Source: Luteolibacter rhizosphaerae
GTDB taxonomy: Bacteria > Verrucomicrobiota > Verrucomicrobiia > Verrucomicrobiales > Akkermansiaceae
Assembly: GCF_025950095.1 (NCBI RefSeq)
Contig: NZ_JAPDDR010000004.1
Coordinates: 62,001 to 126,000 of the forward strand
Direction of reading: 5' to 3'
DNA length: 64,000 bases
Shown here: in pieces, positions 27,155-35,861 of the stretch
How positions within the stretch are numbered: position 1 is the first letter of the stretch
Layout: every line of letters starts with the position of its first letter
Made by a program: the position numbers and the translations under genes
Notes under the pieces: generated by a model
What the model was told of the DNA's origin: nothing
The model's database searches: none
What the model saw: the letters and a program-made list of their open reading frames with translations, nothing else

Positions 27155-28405
27155 TTAAGGGAGGATGCTGAAAGCCCAATTCACGGCAGGCCCGAGGGCA
27201 TGGTAATTGGCCTGGCCCTCGGCCCAGCCGCCGCCCGGATGGTGAAAGCACAGGTTCAGGCCCAGAGTGGTCCATGCCCCTGGTCCGGCGGCGGGACTCA
27301 GTTGGGTCGTGAAGCTGGCAAGCGGGAAGAAGTAGGCACCACTCGACTGGCTGGCGATGGAGCCGGTGTCGCTAGTGCCATCCGTGGATTGGAAGTTGGA
27401 GAGCGTGCCGCTGCCTCCATCGCTGTGGGTCCAGGTGCCACCGCCACTGCCGTTCGGTATCAATGTCAGAGCGTTGCCATTACGATCGCTGATCCGGAGC
27501 TGCTTCCCGACGAGAACATTTGCCGTCGGGTTGTAGATGGCCGAGTAGTCGACCTGAGCCACGCTCACGAAGAAGCGCGGCGAGTTGTTATGCGGAACCG
27601 GGTAAGTGAATCCGGGGGCTCCATCGCGGCTCCTGACGTGGCGGAAGTAAGTCCAAGTGGAAAGGCTCTGGGAGGAATAGATCAGGTAGTCGGTCTGGAA
27701 TTGGCGATCGAAGGTAAGCGTGAAGTTCGCTGCGGTGGGAGCGCGCGTGCCGATGACGCGGGCTTGCTCGATCACCGGGAGTTTCAGCGAGGGATCGTTG
27801 AGGTTGAAGCTCGCCAAGTCCGGCCCGGAGATCGCGACCGAGTTGATGGTGATGGGCGTGTTCGGTCTTTCGTTGGTGGTGGGGAAAAGCGCCGGGTTGG
27901 TGAAGTTGTCGATGATGTCGCGGCCAGAGATTACTTCTCCGAAGATCGAGTGCTTGTCATCAAGGCCCGGAGTGGCGGCGAGCGTGATGAAGAACTGCGA
28001 GCCGCCGGTATGGGGCTGCGAGGTCTTCGCCATCGAGAGGAGGTAGCGGCCCGAGTGGCGCAGGGCGGGGTGATACTCGTCCAGGATTACGTAGCCCGGC
28101 CCGTCATTCCCCAGTCCGTTCGGCGAGCCGCCTTGGATCACGAAGTCGTGGTCGAGGCGGTGGAAGGTCAGACCGTCATAGTAGGGGCGGGTCGTCTGGA
28201 TCCGGCCGTTGACGACATTGATCCAAGGCCGCTGGCCGGTGGCGAGTCCGATGAAGTTCGCGCAGGTGCGCGGGGCCTTGTCGTAATCGAGCCGGGCGCG
28301 GAAGGTGCCGAGCGGTGCTCCGCCATGAGAGACGGTGAAGTCGGCATAGATCTGGCCATGCGCGGCCGAGACGAGTGCAAGCAGCAGGAAGAGCGTGCGG
28401 ATCAC
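27155..28405 (-). CDS. Exported cyclophilin-type peptidyl-prolyl isomerase
   Basis: A 416-residue protein with signal peptide (MIRTLFLLLALVSAAHG). The cyclophilin domain occupies about 20-195: PRTCANFIGLATGQ, GLTFHRLDHDFVIQGGSPNG, SMAKTSQPHTGGSQFFITL and KHSIFGEVISGRDIIDNF hold the usual catalytic arginine, FxxQ and histidine positions. The remaining 220 residues are a beta-rich region without a recognised family, giving a length more than double a simple cyclophilin. It probably folds proteins in the periplasm or at the surface. Confidence 0.9.
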   Translation of the reverse strand: MIRTLFLLLALVSAAHGQIYADFTVSHGGAPLGTFRARLDYDKAPRTCANFIGLATGQRPWINVVNGRIQTTRPYYDGLTFHRLDHDFVIQGGSPNGLGNDGPGYVILDEYHPALRHSGRYLLSMAKTSQPHTGGSQFFITLAATPGLDDKHSIFGEVISGRDIIDNFTNPALFPTTNERPNTPITINSVAISGPDLASFNLNDPSLKLPVIEQARVIGTRAPTAANFTLTFDRQFQTDYLIYSSQSLSTWTYFRHVRSRDGAPGFTYPVPHNNSPRFFVSVAQVDYSAIYNPTANVLVGKQLRISDRNGNALTLIPNGSGGGTWTHSDGGSGTLSNFQSTDGTSDTGSIASQSSGAYFFPLASFTTQLSPAAGPGAWTTLGLNLCFHHPGGGWAEGQANYHALGPAVNWAFSILP

Positions 28406-28436
28406 GCGCGGGATCCTTCACGGATCCCGGCTTGCC

Positions 28437-29864
28437 TCAAGTTTCGGACTCGGAGGGCTCCCACTCCTCGTAGCCGTCGTCGCGCTGGTCCGTCTCTTCC
28501 TTGATCTTGCGCTCCCAAATGTAGCGGCGGAAGAGCACCTTGACCGCGGCGGTGAGGGGGACGGCAAGCAGGGCACCAACGAAGCCGCCGAGGATGAGCG
28601 ACCAGAAGAGCATCGAGAAGATGACGGTCATCGGGTGCAGGCCGACGGAATCACCCACGATCTTCGGCGCGGTGACGAGGGAGTTGATCTGCTGGACGAT
28701 CACGAAAATCGCCACCACGGTGCCGACGTAGGTCCATGGATTTGCTCCCAGCCAGCCTTGGTTCTCCGGCACGCTGAAGTGGAACCAGGCGAGCACGCAG
28801 GCCGGGATGAGCGTGATGATATTCCCGATGTACGGTATGATGCCGAGGATCGCCATGAGGATGCCGATCAGCAATCCGAGGGGCAGGCCGAAGATGGTGA
28901 GGGCGATTCCGACGAGCATGCCATCGATGAAGGCGACCAGCACCTGCCCGCGGAAGAAGGAGATGAGGTAGCGGTTGATCTCGGTCAGGGTCTCGACGAG
29001 CTCGGTCTTGAAGCGGGAGGCTTTCAGCGGCACGTAGTCGTGCCAGTGCTCCTTGATCGCAGCGCTCTCGTTCAGGATGTAGTAGAGGTAGATCGGCACC
29101 ATGAGGAAGCCGAGGGCGAGACCGAGGAAGCCGAGTACCTTGCCGGCACCGCCTTTGATCCAGCCGAAGATCTCGTCGAGGTAGGTTTTCGCCTGCACCC
29201 AGAGTTCCGTTTCTTCAAGCAAGATGGGAGGCTCCACACTGCGCTTCTCCCGGAAGGCGGCGTCTAGTTCCGCACCGATGTCGGCCTTCGGCGGATTGAC
29301 GATTTCCACGCCAAGCTGCTGTTCGGTCTTGGCGGACGCCTCTTGCCAAGGAGCCTTCGGCGGAGCGAGCAGGGGATCAATGAAGGGCTTGGACCACTCG
29401 CTCTTGTTGCGGGTGTCGATGAGGATATCGACGATCAGTTCGTCGATCGGCTTCTTGGCCGCGGCGGGATTCTCGGCGATCGCCTGTTGCTCGGCAGGGG
29501 TTTGTGCCTGCGCGGTGGCGGCCATGGCCTCGCGCTGCTCTTGGAATTCATGGATCTGCCCGCCGACCAGCGGGATCATGATGGCGACCAGACCGGCGAC
29601 GAGGAGGGTGAAGGTGGCGAATACCGAAACCACCGACCAGCGGCGCGAGAAGCCGCGCTTCTGGAACAGGCGCACGACCGGGTCCAGCAGGTAGGCGGTG
29701 ATGGCGGCCACGGCCAGCGGTACCAGGACCGGCTGAAGGAATCCGAAGATCTTTCCGATCAGCCAGATGAGGCCGACAAGGAGCGCGCCGAGCACCAGAA
29801 TGGAGACGCCGGTAGCGGCATTCCACAGGGTGCGGAGCTGGAATCGGGTGGGGTAACGCGCCAT
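28437..29864 (-). CDS. AI-2E family transporter (PerM-like permease)
   Basis: A 475-residue integral membrane protein. The N-terminal helices (about 18-90) and the long periplasmic or cytosolic insert (about 105-230, rich in E, K and P) precede the family core: VLGFLGLALGFLMVPIYLYY, FFRGQVLVAFIDGMLVG, GLPLGLLIGILMAILGIIPY and GDSVGLHPMTVIFSMLFWS. The last cytosolic tail is acidic. The family includes AI-2 exporter TqsA and ion antiporters, so the substrate cannot be told from sequence. The insert is longer than usual. Confidence 0.88.
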   Translation of the reverse strand: MARYPTRFQLRTLWNAATGVSILVLGALLVGLIWLIGKIFGFLQPVLVPLAVAAITAYLLDPVVRLFQKRGFSRRWSVVSVFATFTLLVAGLVAIMIPLVGGQIHEFQEQREAMAATAQAQTPAEQQAIAENPAAAKKPIDELIVDILIDTRNKSEWSKPFIDPLLAPPKAPWQEASAKTEQQLGVEIVNPPKADIGAELDAAFREKRSVEPPILLEETELWVQAKTYLDEIFGWIKGGAGKVLGFLGLALGFLMVPIYLYYILNESAAIKEHWHDYVPLKASRFKTELVETLTEINRYLISFFRGQVLVAFIDGMLVGIALTIFGLPLGLLIGILMAILGIIPYIGNIITLIPACVLAWFHFSVPENQGWLGANPWTYVGTVVAIFVIVQQINSLVTAPKIVGDSVGLHPMTVIFSMLFWSLILGGFVGALLAVPLTAAVKVLFRRYIWERKIKEETDQRDDGYEEWEPSESET

Positions 29865-29949
29865 CGCCGGAAGGCTCTAGCAGAATTACGACCGCGGCGG
29901 CATGGGAAAATCGCCGCCGGGTTGGAACTGCCGGATTTGCCGGGCCGGT

Positions 29950-30540
29950 TTAGAGGCGGGAGACCGCATCGGCCACGGCGGCAGCCGCCTTGTCGGCTTC
30001 GCCCGGGATGCGGACAGAGTGGACCTGGGTGCCGTCGGCTTGGATGGCGAAGATCTTGCCGCCGTTGAAGTCGATCACGACCTTGGCACCGCTCACGTCT
30101 TGCACGGCGGTGAAATCGGTGGCGCTGCGGAAGGCGGAGGCCTCGAAGTTTCCGGAATTCTCGACCGCGGATTGCACCGCGCGGTTGGTACCGACGAAGA
30201 CGATGCTCACTTCACCGCTGGAGTAGACGGCGGAACCGGCACCGCGGAAGCTTTCCTGCGGGGCAGGGCCGGAGATCATGGGAGCGGCGACGCCCAGCAC
30301 GACCACCGCGGCGGCGGCGATGCCGAAGGCCGGGGTAGCGAAGAAGGCGCGGACCTTCTCGATCAGGGAAGATTTCTCGACGACCGGGGTCACGACCACG
30401 GTCTTGGGCGCGAAGCGAGCCATCAGCTCGTCGGCAAGTCCGGTGGGCATGGCGGGAGCCTTCTCCAGCGCGTAGGCCGGAAGGCTGCGCTGCAGGAGGT
30501 CTCGGGTGGAGTGGAGGTGTTCCGGGAGTTCCAAGTGCAT
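29950..30540 (-). CDS. Single-pass protein, anti-sigma-like
   Basis: A 196-residue protein: a cytosolic N-terminal 85 residues (MHLELPEHLHSTRDLLQRSL), one membrane helix (FGIAAAAVVVLGVAAPMIS, about 93-112) and a periplasmic domain of about 85 residues. It starts 40 bases after the sigma-like gene on the same strand, the layout of sigma/anti-sigma pairs, but no ZAS or DUF-type anti-sigma motif is obvious. The role is inferred from position and topology. Confidence 0.55.
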   Translation of the reverse strand: MHLELPEHLHSTRDLLQRSLPAYALEKAPAMPTGLADELMARFAPKTVVVTPVVEKSSLIEKVRAFFATPAFGIAAAAVVVLGVAAPMISGPAPQESFRGAGSAVYSSGEVSIVFVGTNRAVQSAVENSGNFEASAFRSATDFTAVQDVSGAKVVIDFNGGKIFAIQADGTQVHSVRIPGEADKAAAAVADAVSRL

Positions 30541-30553
30541 GGCTTCAGTGGCT

Positions 30554-30588
30554 CCAATCGCAATCGCGATTATCCGATTTTCAAAAAA
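30554..30588 (-). promoter_or_regulatory. Recurrent upstream motif, copy C
   Basis: Reading the minus strand: TTTTTTGAAAATC, 12 bases, then TTGCGATTGG. It begins at the stop of the sigma-like gene and ends 13 bases before the anti-sigma-like start. Closely similar composites occur at 39262-39298 and 52736-52770 on the plus strand, each just upstream of an ATG. Confidence 0.4.
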
Positions 30589-31501
30589 CTAAGTTTTCCC
30601 TGATTTTCTCCAAGGCTCCTTCCACCAGCTCGCTGATTGCACGGCGGCGGGTGGAATCGGAGGCTCCGGGCTTGATACCCAGCTTGGCGCAGACCTTGTC
30701 GTTACGGACCAGATCCTGGACCGTGGCGCTCTGGGAGACGTAGAGCGCGTAGACAAGCTGCCACTCAACCGGGCTCAGGGCCTCTTGGCATTCCTTGTAG
30801 ATCCTCTCGAAGGTGACGGCCGTGGCGCTTTCGTCCTCAAACTGGCGGGGGCGCTCTGAGTCGCCGGTCAGCACGTCGAAGCTGTCGCCGGTATTCGGTT
30901 GGTTCTTCTGGGCACCGCGGCGGCGGTACCAATCGATGGCGCGGAACTGCACGATCTGCGAGTGCAGGGGGATGATCTCCTCAAAGACCGTCGGCTCCTG
31001 GATCACGGCCTTGCGCTGGTCATCGCGTTCCCGCACCAACTCGGCGATGGTCTCGATGAAAACGTCTTCCGCGTCGTGGCCCTTGATGCCCTTGCGGCTG
31101 AGCGTGGCCAGCGCGAGGGGGCGCAGGATATCCGGCAGGCGGTTCCACTCGGAGTCCTGATAGCCGCGATCCGGGTGGACCCGTTGCAGGCGGTCGAGAT
31201 CGAGGTTCTGCGGATAGCGGCGATCGGCGGGATCGTGGTGGAGCTGGGGATTGGCGATCTTGCGGCGCTCACCCGCGACGATATCGCGGGTGGCTTCCGT
31301 GGTTTCTTCGATCACCCGGGCGGCGAACTCGGCTTCGCCGGGGAGGCGCTCGAAATCCATGGTGATGTTTCGCATCACGCGTTCGGCGATCTCGGCAGCG
31401 CGATCCTCCGGTAGGAGTACGCCTTCCACGGGCCTGCGGGCGCGGTGCCAGCAGGCTTCCCAGCACTTTTCCAAATGCTTCTGGGGAGAGGCGGGGGACA
31501 T
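30581..31501 (-). CDS. Divergent sigma-70-like RNA polymerase sigma factor
   Basis: A 306-residue basic protein. Residues about 140-200 resemble sigma region 2 (KGHDAEDVFIETIAELVRER and QIVQFRAIDWYRRRGAQK), and residues 235-300 resemble region 4 (ALSPVEWQLVYALYVSQSAT, then DSTRRRAISELVEGALEKIR). The N-terminal 130 residues match nothing I recognise and make it longer than a typical ECF factor. It is followed by a single-pass anti-sigma-like protein. I consider a divergent ECF-type sigma factor most likely. Confidence 0.6.
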   Translation of the reverse strand: MSPASPQKHLEKCWEACWHRARRPVEGVLLPEDRAAEIAERVMRNITMDFERLPGEAEFAARVIEETTEATRDIVAGERRKIANPQLHHDPADRRYPQNLDLDRLQRVHPDRGYQDSEWNRLPDILRPLALATLSRKGIKGHDAEDVFIETIAELVRERDDQRKAVIQEPTVFEEIIPLHSQIVQFRAIDWYRRRGAQKNQPNTGDSFDVLTGDSERPRQFEDESATAVTFERIYKECQEALSPVEWQLVYALYVSQSATVQDLVRNDKVCAKLGIKPGASDSTRRRAISELVEGALEKIRENLVF

Positions 31502-31613
31502 TGGGGACAGCGGAATTTATAAAAAACCAAAAAAGAATGCTTTGCAAGCCTCTAAGCGATCCTTATTTTCAAAAACAACGAGCGGTCGCCACGTCCCACC
31601 GAACCCGCACGAA

Positions 31614-32726
31614 ATGAAAACCAGCCTCTTCCCCCTTGCCGGGTTGATTCCGGCATTCTTTGTCGCGCCCCTTACCCTCCACGCTGAACTCCCAGGCATC
31701 CCGGCGATATCCACGCCGGGCACGGCCACGTGGACCACTCAGGTGACGGAGTCCGGTACCCGGCTGATCTTCAGCTTCACGGGTAGCAGCATCCTCGACT
31801 GGTCCTCCGGCTTCAATCTGAGCGAGGGCAGCGAGATCGTGTTCAACTTCGTGAACAGCACCGACACGGTGGTGAACATGCTTGGCGGTAGCGGCATGAA
31901 CACGATCGGCGGGAATGTGACCTCGAACGGGAACATCGCCTTTTTCTCTCCCAACGCCGACCTCCAGATCAGCGGCAATATCACGGGGAACTCGGTGACC
32001 GTGGCCACGCTGGATGTGGACACCACGTCTTTCCTCAGCGGTGGGAGTTACACCCTCAGCGGGAATCCCGGCGGATTCAACGGGCTGGAGGTTACCGGCA
32101 ACATCCGCGCGACGGGTGGCGATGTGATGCTCGCCGGTCGACGGATCGACCTCTCGCGCGATGCGAACATCAATGCCTCCGGTGCGATCCGCTTGGGCGC
32201 GGGGACGGAGATCGACGTCAATCCCTCCGCCGTGGGCCGGAAGCTGAAGGTGAAGGGCGAGGAGGGCTTCGTGCTCAATCTGGGGCAGACCCGGGCGAGC
32301 CGGATCGAGATCGCTGCTGGCAACGAGATCATTAACAAGGGCCGGCTCGATACCGGCAACGGCCGGATCTTTCTGGAAGTCGGCAACAACGGCAAGGTCA
32401 TGAAGGACCGCGGGATCATGGTCGGCACCGTCTCCATCAACGGCAAGGTCGCTCCCGGCGCCTCGCTCAAGCCGAACGAAGGCGATTCCGCCTCGGCCTT
32501 GAATCCTTCCACCCTCAAGATCCCCGCGGTAAAGCGTCCCGATGGTTCCGCTGTCCTGGCCTCCCGCACGGTCGCGAGCAGTACGCCGGTTTCCGCCAGC
32601 GCGGATGGCGGGCGCGATCGCAAGGGTGGTGTGTCTCAGGTGGCGAGCCGCGACAAGAAGCAGCCGATGCTGCAGCGCGCGTCCTTCTTCGGTATGCGTG
32701 GCGGTAGCACCACGGTGAAGAAATAA
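31614..32726 (+). CDS. Short TpsA-like exoprotein (filamentous haemagglutinin N-domain)
   Basis: A 370-residue protein with signal peptide (MKTSLFPLAGLIPAFFVAPL, then TLHAELPGI). Residues about 45-230 form a beta-helix pattern like the TPS domain that TpsB pores recognise: GSEIVFNFVNSTDTVVNML, NTIGGNVTSNGNIAFFSPNA, LEVTGNIRATGGDVMLAGRR and INASGAIRLGAGTEID. The last 110 residues are basic and disordered-looking. Typical TpsA exoproteins exceed 1000 residues, so this is little more than the secretion domain. Its likely pore is the TpsB gene at 37.5 kb. Confidence 0.75.
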   Translation: MKTSLFPLAGLIPAFFVAPLTLHAELPGIPAISTPGTATWTTQVTESGTRLIFSFTGSSILDWSSGFNLSEGSEIVFNFVNSTDTVVNMLGGSGMNTIGGNVTSNGNIAFFSPNADLQISGNITGNSVTVATLDVDTTSFLSGGSYTLSGNPGGFNGLEVTGNIRATGGDVMLAGRRIDLSRDANINASGAIRLGAGTEIDVNPSAVGRKLKVKGEEGFVLNLGQTRASRIEIAAGNEIINKGRLDTGNGRIFLEVGNNGKVMKDRGIMVGTVSINGKVAPGASLKPNEGDSASALNPSTLKIPAVKRPDGSAVLASRTVASSTPVSASADGGRDRKGGVSQVASRDKKQPMLQRASFFGMRGGSTTVKK

Positions 32727-32734
32727 GGAGCCGA

Positions 32735-35446
32735 TCAAGCGGCCTGATGAAAGGCCGCTGCCTTTTTGCGCGAGCCTGCACGCCAGCGGGCTGCGATAAA
32801 GATGAGCAGCGGCACGGCGATTAAAAGCCTGAGCCAAGGGAAGCTCTTGTTGCTCACGACAATCTCATCGCCGGTTTCAAGGGGAGTATTCTGGCTGAGC
32901 ACGAAGGGGCCGTAGCGGAGCACGGCGGCCTCGAACTCGCCGTCATTGCCAGCCTTGGTGAGGAACTCGCGTTGGCATTGCCACAGGGACTGCGCCGGAC
33001 GATCCGAGCTGAGGGCGAGGCGATAGAAGCGCTCCATGAACTCCGGTGTGGAGCGATCCGAGACCGGCCAGAGGGCCACCGCGATCTCGCGTGCACCGGC
33101 GAGGGCGAAGCCGCGTCGCAGTCCTAACAGGCCTTCGCCGGATACCGCGGTGCCGGCACCGGACTCGCATGAAGAGAGCGTGACCAAGCGCGTGCCTTGC
33201 AGCGGGAGATTGGCCACCTCGCCGGGGAAGAGCAGGTCGTCCTCGCTTGAGATCAGCGGGCTGTCCGCGCCACGGAGTGCGGCGCGATGCAGCAGGAGGC
33301 CGCCGGAATAGAGCAGATCGGCATTCTCGTCGAAATCGACGGCGGCGCCCGAGTCGATATGTCCCGGCAGGAAGAAGGCATGGCAGCCGAGATGCAGGAC
33401 GCCGGGAGCGGAAGAGAGATGGGCAAGCGCCTGCTCGTTCGCCGCGCCGTCTTGCAGGAAGACCGAGCCGCGGGGCGCGATCTTCTTGAGCCGCTTGGTC
33501 TCCTCCGCGGTGCCGGGCATGGAATCGAGATGTGAGAGCACCTCTAGCAGGCGGTCCTCGCCGGGATCGGCTGCACCCTTGGGAAACTCGGAAACCCCGA
33601 GGACGGTCCAAGGCTTGGAGCTCAACTTGACCTGGGAAGGGGTGCCGAGAAGGTCGCGGGCGCTGGTCAGGGTGACAATCTGGCGGTGCCGGGTGCAGAG
33701 CGGCTGCATGGCCTCATCCAGAAGAGCGGGGAGCGGTAGGAAGTGAAGTGCCCCATCCGGCGAGAAGGCGATGTGTTCCGTGCCTGCCGGGAGTTCATGG
33801 GCGAGAGGTTCCCAGAAGCCCGCATGCAGGGAGCGCAGGACACTGCGCAGCGTGAGCGTGGGAGGGGCGGAGCTTTTGCCGGCCAACTCGCCGGCACGCC
33901 AGGAGAGACGCTTGCGGAAGGCCTCCAGCCAGCGATCAAGATCGGTGGCGCTGCCGAGAGGAACCCACTTCGGCGGGCCTTCAGGCAGGATGATCACGGC
34001 ACCGTAGCGGATCTCCGGCTCGGGCCCGACGGTGGTGTAGCGGCAGGCATCGATCAACGCCGTGCCCGGCTTGAGCGCGGTTTGGATCGCTTTCCAATCC
34101 GGCCGTGTTCCGCCTGAGCCTCCCTTCTCCGAGAGCATGGCGTCCAGCAGGCGGGCCTTGGTGGCGGCAAGTACGTCAGCGATACGGATACCATCCCCGG
34201 TGGCGCAGGGCAGGGAGACGAGATCCATGAGCTGGAGGAAATTCAGGCGTTCCTGTTCGCTGCCGGAGACGATCAGTTCGTCCAGTAGATCGAGCCCGCT
34301 CTTGGTGGCACGGTCGATCTCGGCCGCGGCTTGCGGGGAGTTCTGGAGCAGGGCGTTCCGTGCCAGATTGCGGGCAGTTTCCGCCACGCGGAGGTGGAGC
34401 GGTGGCAGGTATTTCTCCTGCAGGCGCGCGGCGCGGTGCAGGCTTTCGTCCGCGGCTTGGAGCTCGCCCGCCGCTTGTTGGGCGCAGCCGAGATTGTTCA
34501 GCGGAAGGATGAGGGAGGGGTGATCCGTGCCGACGGACTTCTCCAGCAGATCGAGCGCTTCGGCAAAGGCGGCACGGGCTTCGGCGGCATTGCCGAGTGA
34601 GAGGTCGAGCGCGCCGAGATTGTTGAGGTAAGGAAAGGCGCGGAAGGCGGCGGAGGGATCGCTGTAGAGTTCGCGGGCTTGATCGGCGGCCCGGTCCATG
34701 TCCTGCCGAGCCTCGCTGGTCTTGCCGAGGCGGAGCTGGGCGAGAGCGAGCTGGCTTTCCAAGCTGAGGCGTAGCTCCGGATCGTCGAAATGGAGGGCGA
34801 GGGCCTCGCTGCAAGCGGCGGCGGCGCGGGAATGGCTGCCCAAGGTGTGGAGGTAACGAGCGCGGTAGCCGAGGCGGCGCGCACGCAGTAGCGGTTCGTT
34901 CGCGGAGGTTGCTGCGAGAGAGGCCTCGAAGAGTGTCCCGGCTTCCGCGTAGTGACCTTGGGCGAGAAGGTTGAGGGCGAGGTGATCGCGGCCCAGCGAG
35001 AGTCCGGGCTCGCGTTCGGAAACTGGCAGACCCTCGCGCAGGGTGATGACTTGGCGGAGCCCGGCTTCAGCCTCTACGACCTTGCCCGAATCCTGACGGG
35101 TTAGGGCCAAGGCTTCGATCGCATCCGCCCGTTCCCCCGAAGGCGCGTTCTCCAGCAGCTTGGTGGCGAGCTCAAGATGGGGAAGCGCTTCATCAGCCTT
35201 GCCGGCTTCACGCTCGACAATTCCGAGGGCCTGCAAGGTGCGGCCGTATTCCAAGGAGTTCTCTTCCGTCTGCTCCTTCGTCCATGTCGCCTCCCAGTCC
35301 TTCGCCACGGACTCAAGTTCGTTCTCGGCCGCGGCGAGATCGTGGTGAGAAAGAGAGCTTTCCACATCCCCGGCTAGTGCCGCCGATGTGGCGAGCAGCG
35401 AACATGCGCCGAGCAGGGGATGGAGGCGGCGGGGAAGGGGCGACAT
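32735..35446 (-). CDS. TPR-CHAT domain protein (caspase-like fold)
   Basis: A 903-residue protein from MSPLPRRLHPLLGACSLLAT, a signal peptide. TPR repeats fill about 25-420 (LQALGIVEREAGKADEALPH, LNNLGALDLSLGNAAEARAA). The C-terminal CHAT domain spans about 540-850, with the catalytic histidine in APGVLHLGCHAFFLPGH and cysteine in LVTLSSCESGAGTAVSGEG. A membrane helix near the end (LRLLIAVPLLIFIAARW) is followed by a basic tail, so the protein is probably inner-membrane anchored with a periplasmic protease domain. Two ATGs upstream (to 35512) are possible starts. It is convergent with the TpsA gene. Confidence 0.88.
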   Translation of the reverse strand: MSPLPRRLHPLLGACSLLATSAALAGDVESSLSHHDLAAAENELESVAKDWEATWTKEQTEENSLEYGRTLQALGIVEREAGKADEALPHLELATKLLENAPSGERADAIEALALTRQDSGKVVEAEAGLRQVITLREGLPVSEREPGLSLGRDHLALNLLAQGHYAEAGTLFEASLAATSANEPLLRARRLGYRARYLHTLGSHSRAAAACSEALALHFDDPELRLSLESQLALAQLRLGKTSEARQDMDRAADQARELYSDPSAAFRAFPYLNNLGALDLSLGNAAEARAAFAEALDLLEKSVGTDHPSLILPLNNLGCAQQAAGELQAADESLHRAARLQEKYLPPLHLRVAETARNLARNALLQNSPQAAAEIDRATKSGLDLLDELIVSGSEQERLNFLQLMDLVSLPCATGDGIRIADVLAATKARLLDAMLSEKGGSGGTRPDWKAIQTALKPGTALIDACRYTTVGPEPEIRYGAVIILPEGPPKWVPLGSATDLDRWLEAFRKRLSWRAGELAGKSSAPPTLTLRSVLRSLHAGFWEPLAHELPAGTEHIAFSPDGALHFLPLPALLDEAMQPLCTRHRQIVTLTSARDLLGTPSQVKLSSKPWTVLGVSEFPKGAADPGEDRLLEVLSHLDSMPGTAEETKRLKKIAPRGSVFLQDGAANEQALAHLSSAPGVLHLGCHAFFLPGHIDSGAAVDFDENADLLYSGGLLLHRAALRGADSPLISSEDDLLFPGEVANLPLQGTRLVTLSSCESGAGTAVSGEGLLGLRRGFALAGAREIAVALWPVSDRSTPEFMERFYRLALSSDRPAQSLWQCQREFLTKAGNDGEFEAAVLRYGPFVLSQNTPLETGDEIVVSNKSFPWLRLLIAVPLLIFIAARWRAGSRKKAAAFHQAA
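32738..32767 (+). terminator. Terminator of the TpsA gene, inside the end of the CHAT gene
   Basis: AGCGGCCT and AGGCCGCT form a perfect 8-bp stem with a six-base loop, followed by GCCTTTTTG on the plus strand. It lies 12 bases after the TpsA stop and within the last codons of the convergent CHAT gene. Confidence 0.82.
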
Positions 35447-35534
35447 GCCGGGGCGGGCAAGGATGAGCCCGATTCCGCGTGGTATCATTCCTGAAGGGCT
35501 CCGGATGATCAAGTACCGTCAGTTTCCCGGGGAA

Positions 35535-35710
35535 AGCGAAGAACCCGCTGAATTCGCTCGGGGGGAAGACGAAAGCAGCGGGTTTCCCTTGCGGGGTTTT
35601 TCGGGGGGATTCGCTGTAGGCTCGGTTCGGGGGGGGGCGGCCTCGCTTACGGAATCACAATGTCCGATTTTGCTCCGCTTCGCTATCACGCAATCGCGGA
35701 GCGTAGTTTC
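35535..35710 (-). ncRNA. Candidate small RNA with C-run loops, copy 1
   Basis: Between the CHAT and subtilase genes. Minus-strand reading: a 7-bp stem GCTCCGC/GCGGAGC (35702-35672) encloses GATTGCGTGAT. Then come AAAATCGGACAT, CGTAAGC, GCCGC with a run of nine C, CCGAGCCT and AATCCCCCCGA. It ends with the 9-bp stem AACCCGCTG/CAGCGGGTT (35584-35542) holding TTCCCCCCGA in its loop and followed by CTTCGCTTTCC. The order and most bases recur at 53345-53574. No protein frame is conserved in this direction. A weak T-tract makes the 3' end less certain than in copy 2. Confidence 0.6.
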
Positions 35711-35807
35711 ACGAAGGGTCTGTGAATAACCCTGTTAGGGGTCTGCGCTCGGGCGCTTTCGCCAATGCAAAGAGAGCGCGAGAAAGGGGACAAGTCCGGT
35801 ACGCACA

Positions 35808-35837
35808 AAGCGCGCGATCCCGAGGGAAGGCGCGCTT
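35808..35837. terminator. Hairpin after the subtilase gene
   Basis: AAGCGCGC and GCGCGCTT form a perfect 8-bp stem about 25 bases beyond the subtilase stop. The minus-strand side continues TTTGTG, a short T-run. Confidence 0.6.
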
Positions 35838-35861
35838 CGTGGAGAAAAGTTCTACCAAGGG

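Noticed and set aside
35660-35721. Short plus-strand peptide MSDFAPLRYHAIAERSF, with a similar MSDF..HAIA start opposite the second C-run element
   Set aside because: The similarity follows from conserved nucleotides of the RNA-like element; in the second copy the peptide stops after about 15 codons, and neither has a ribosome site.
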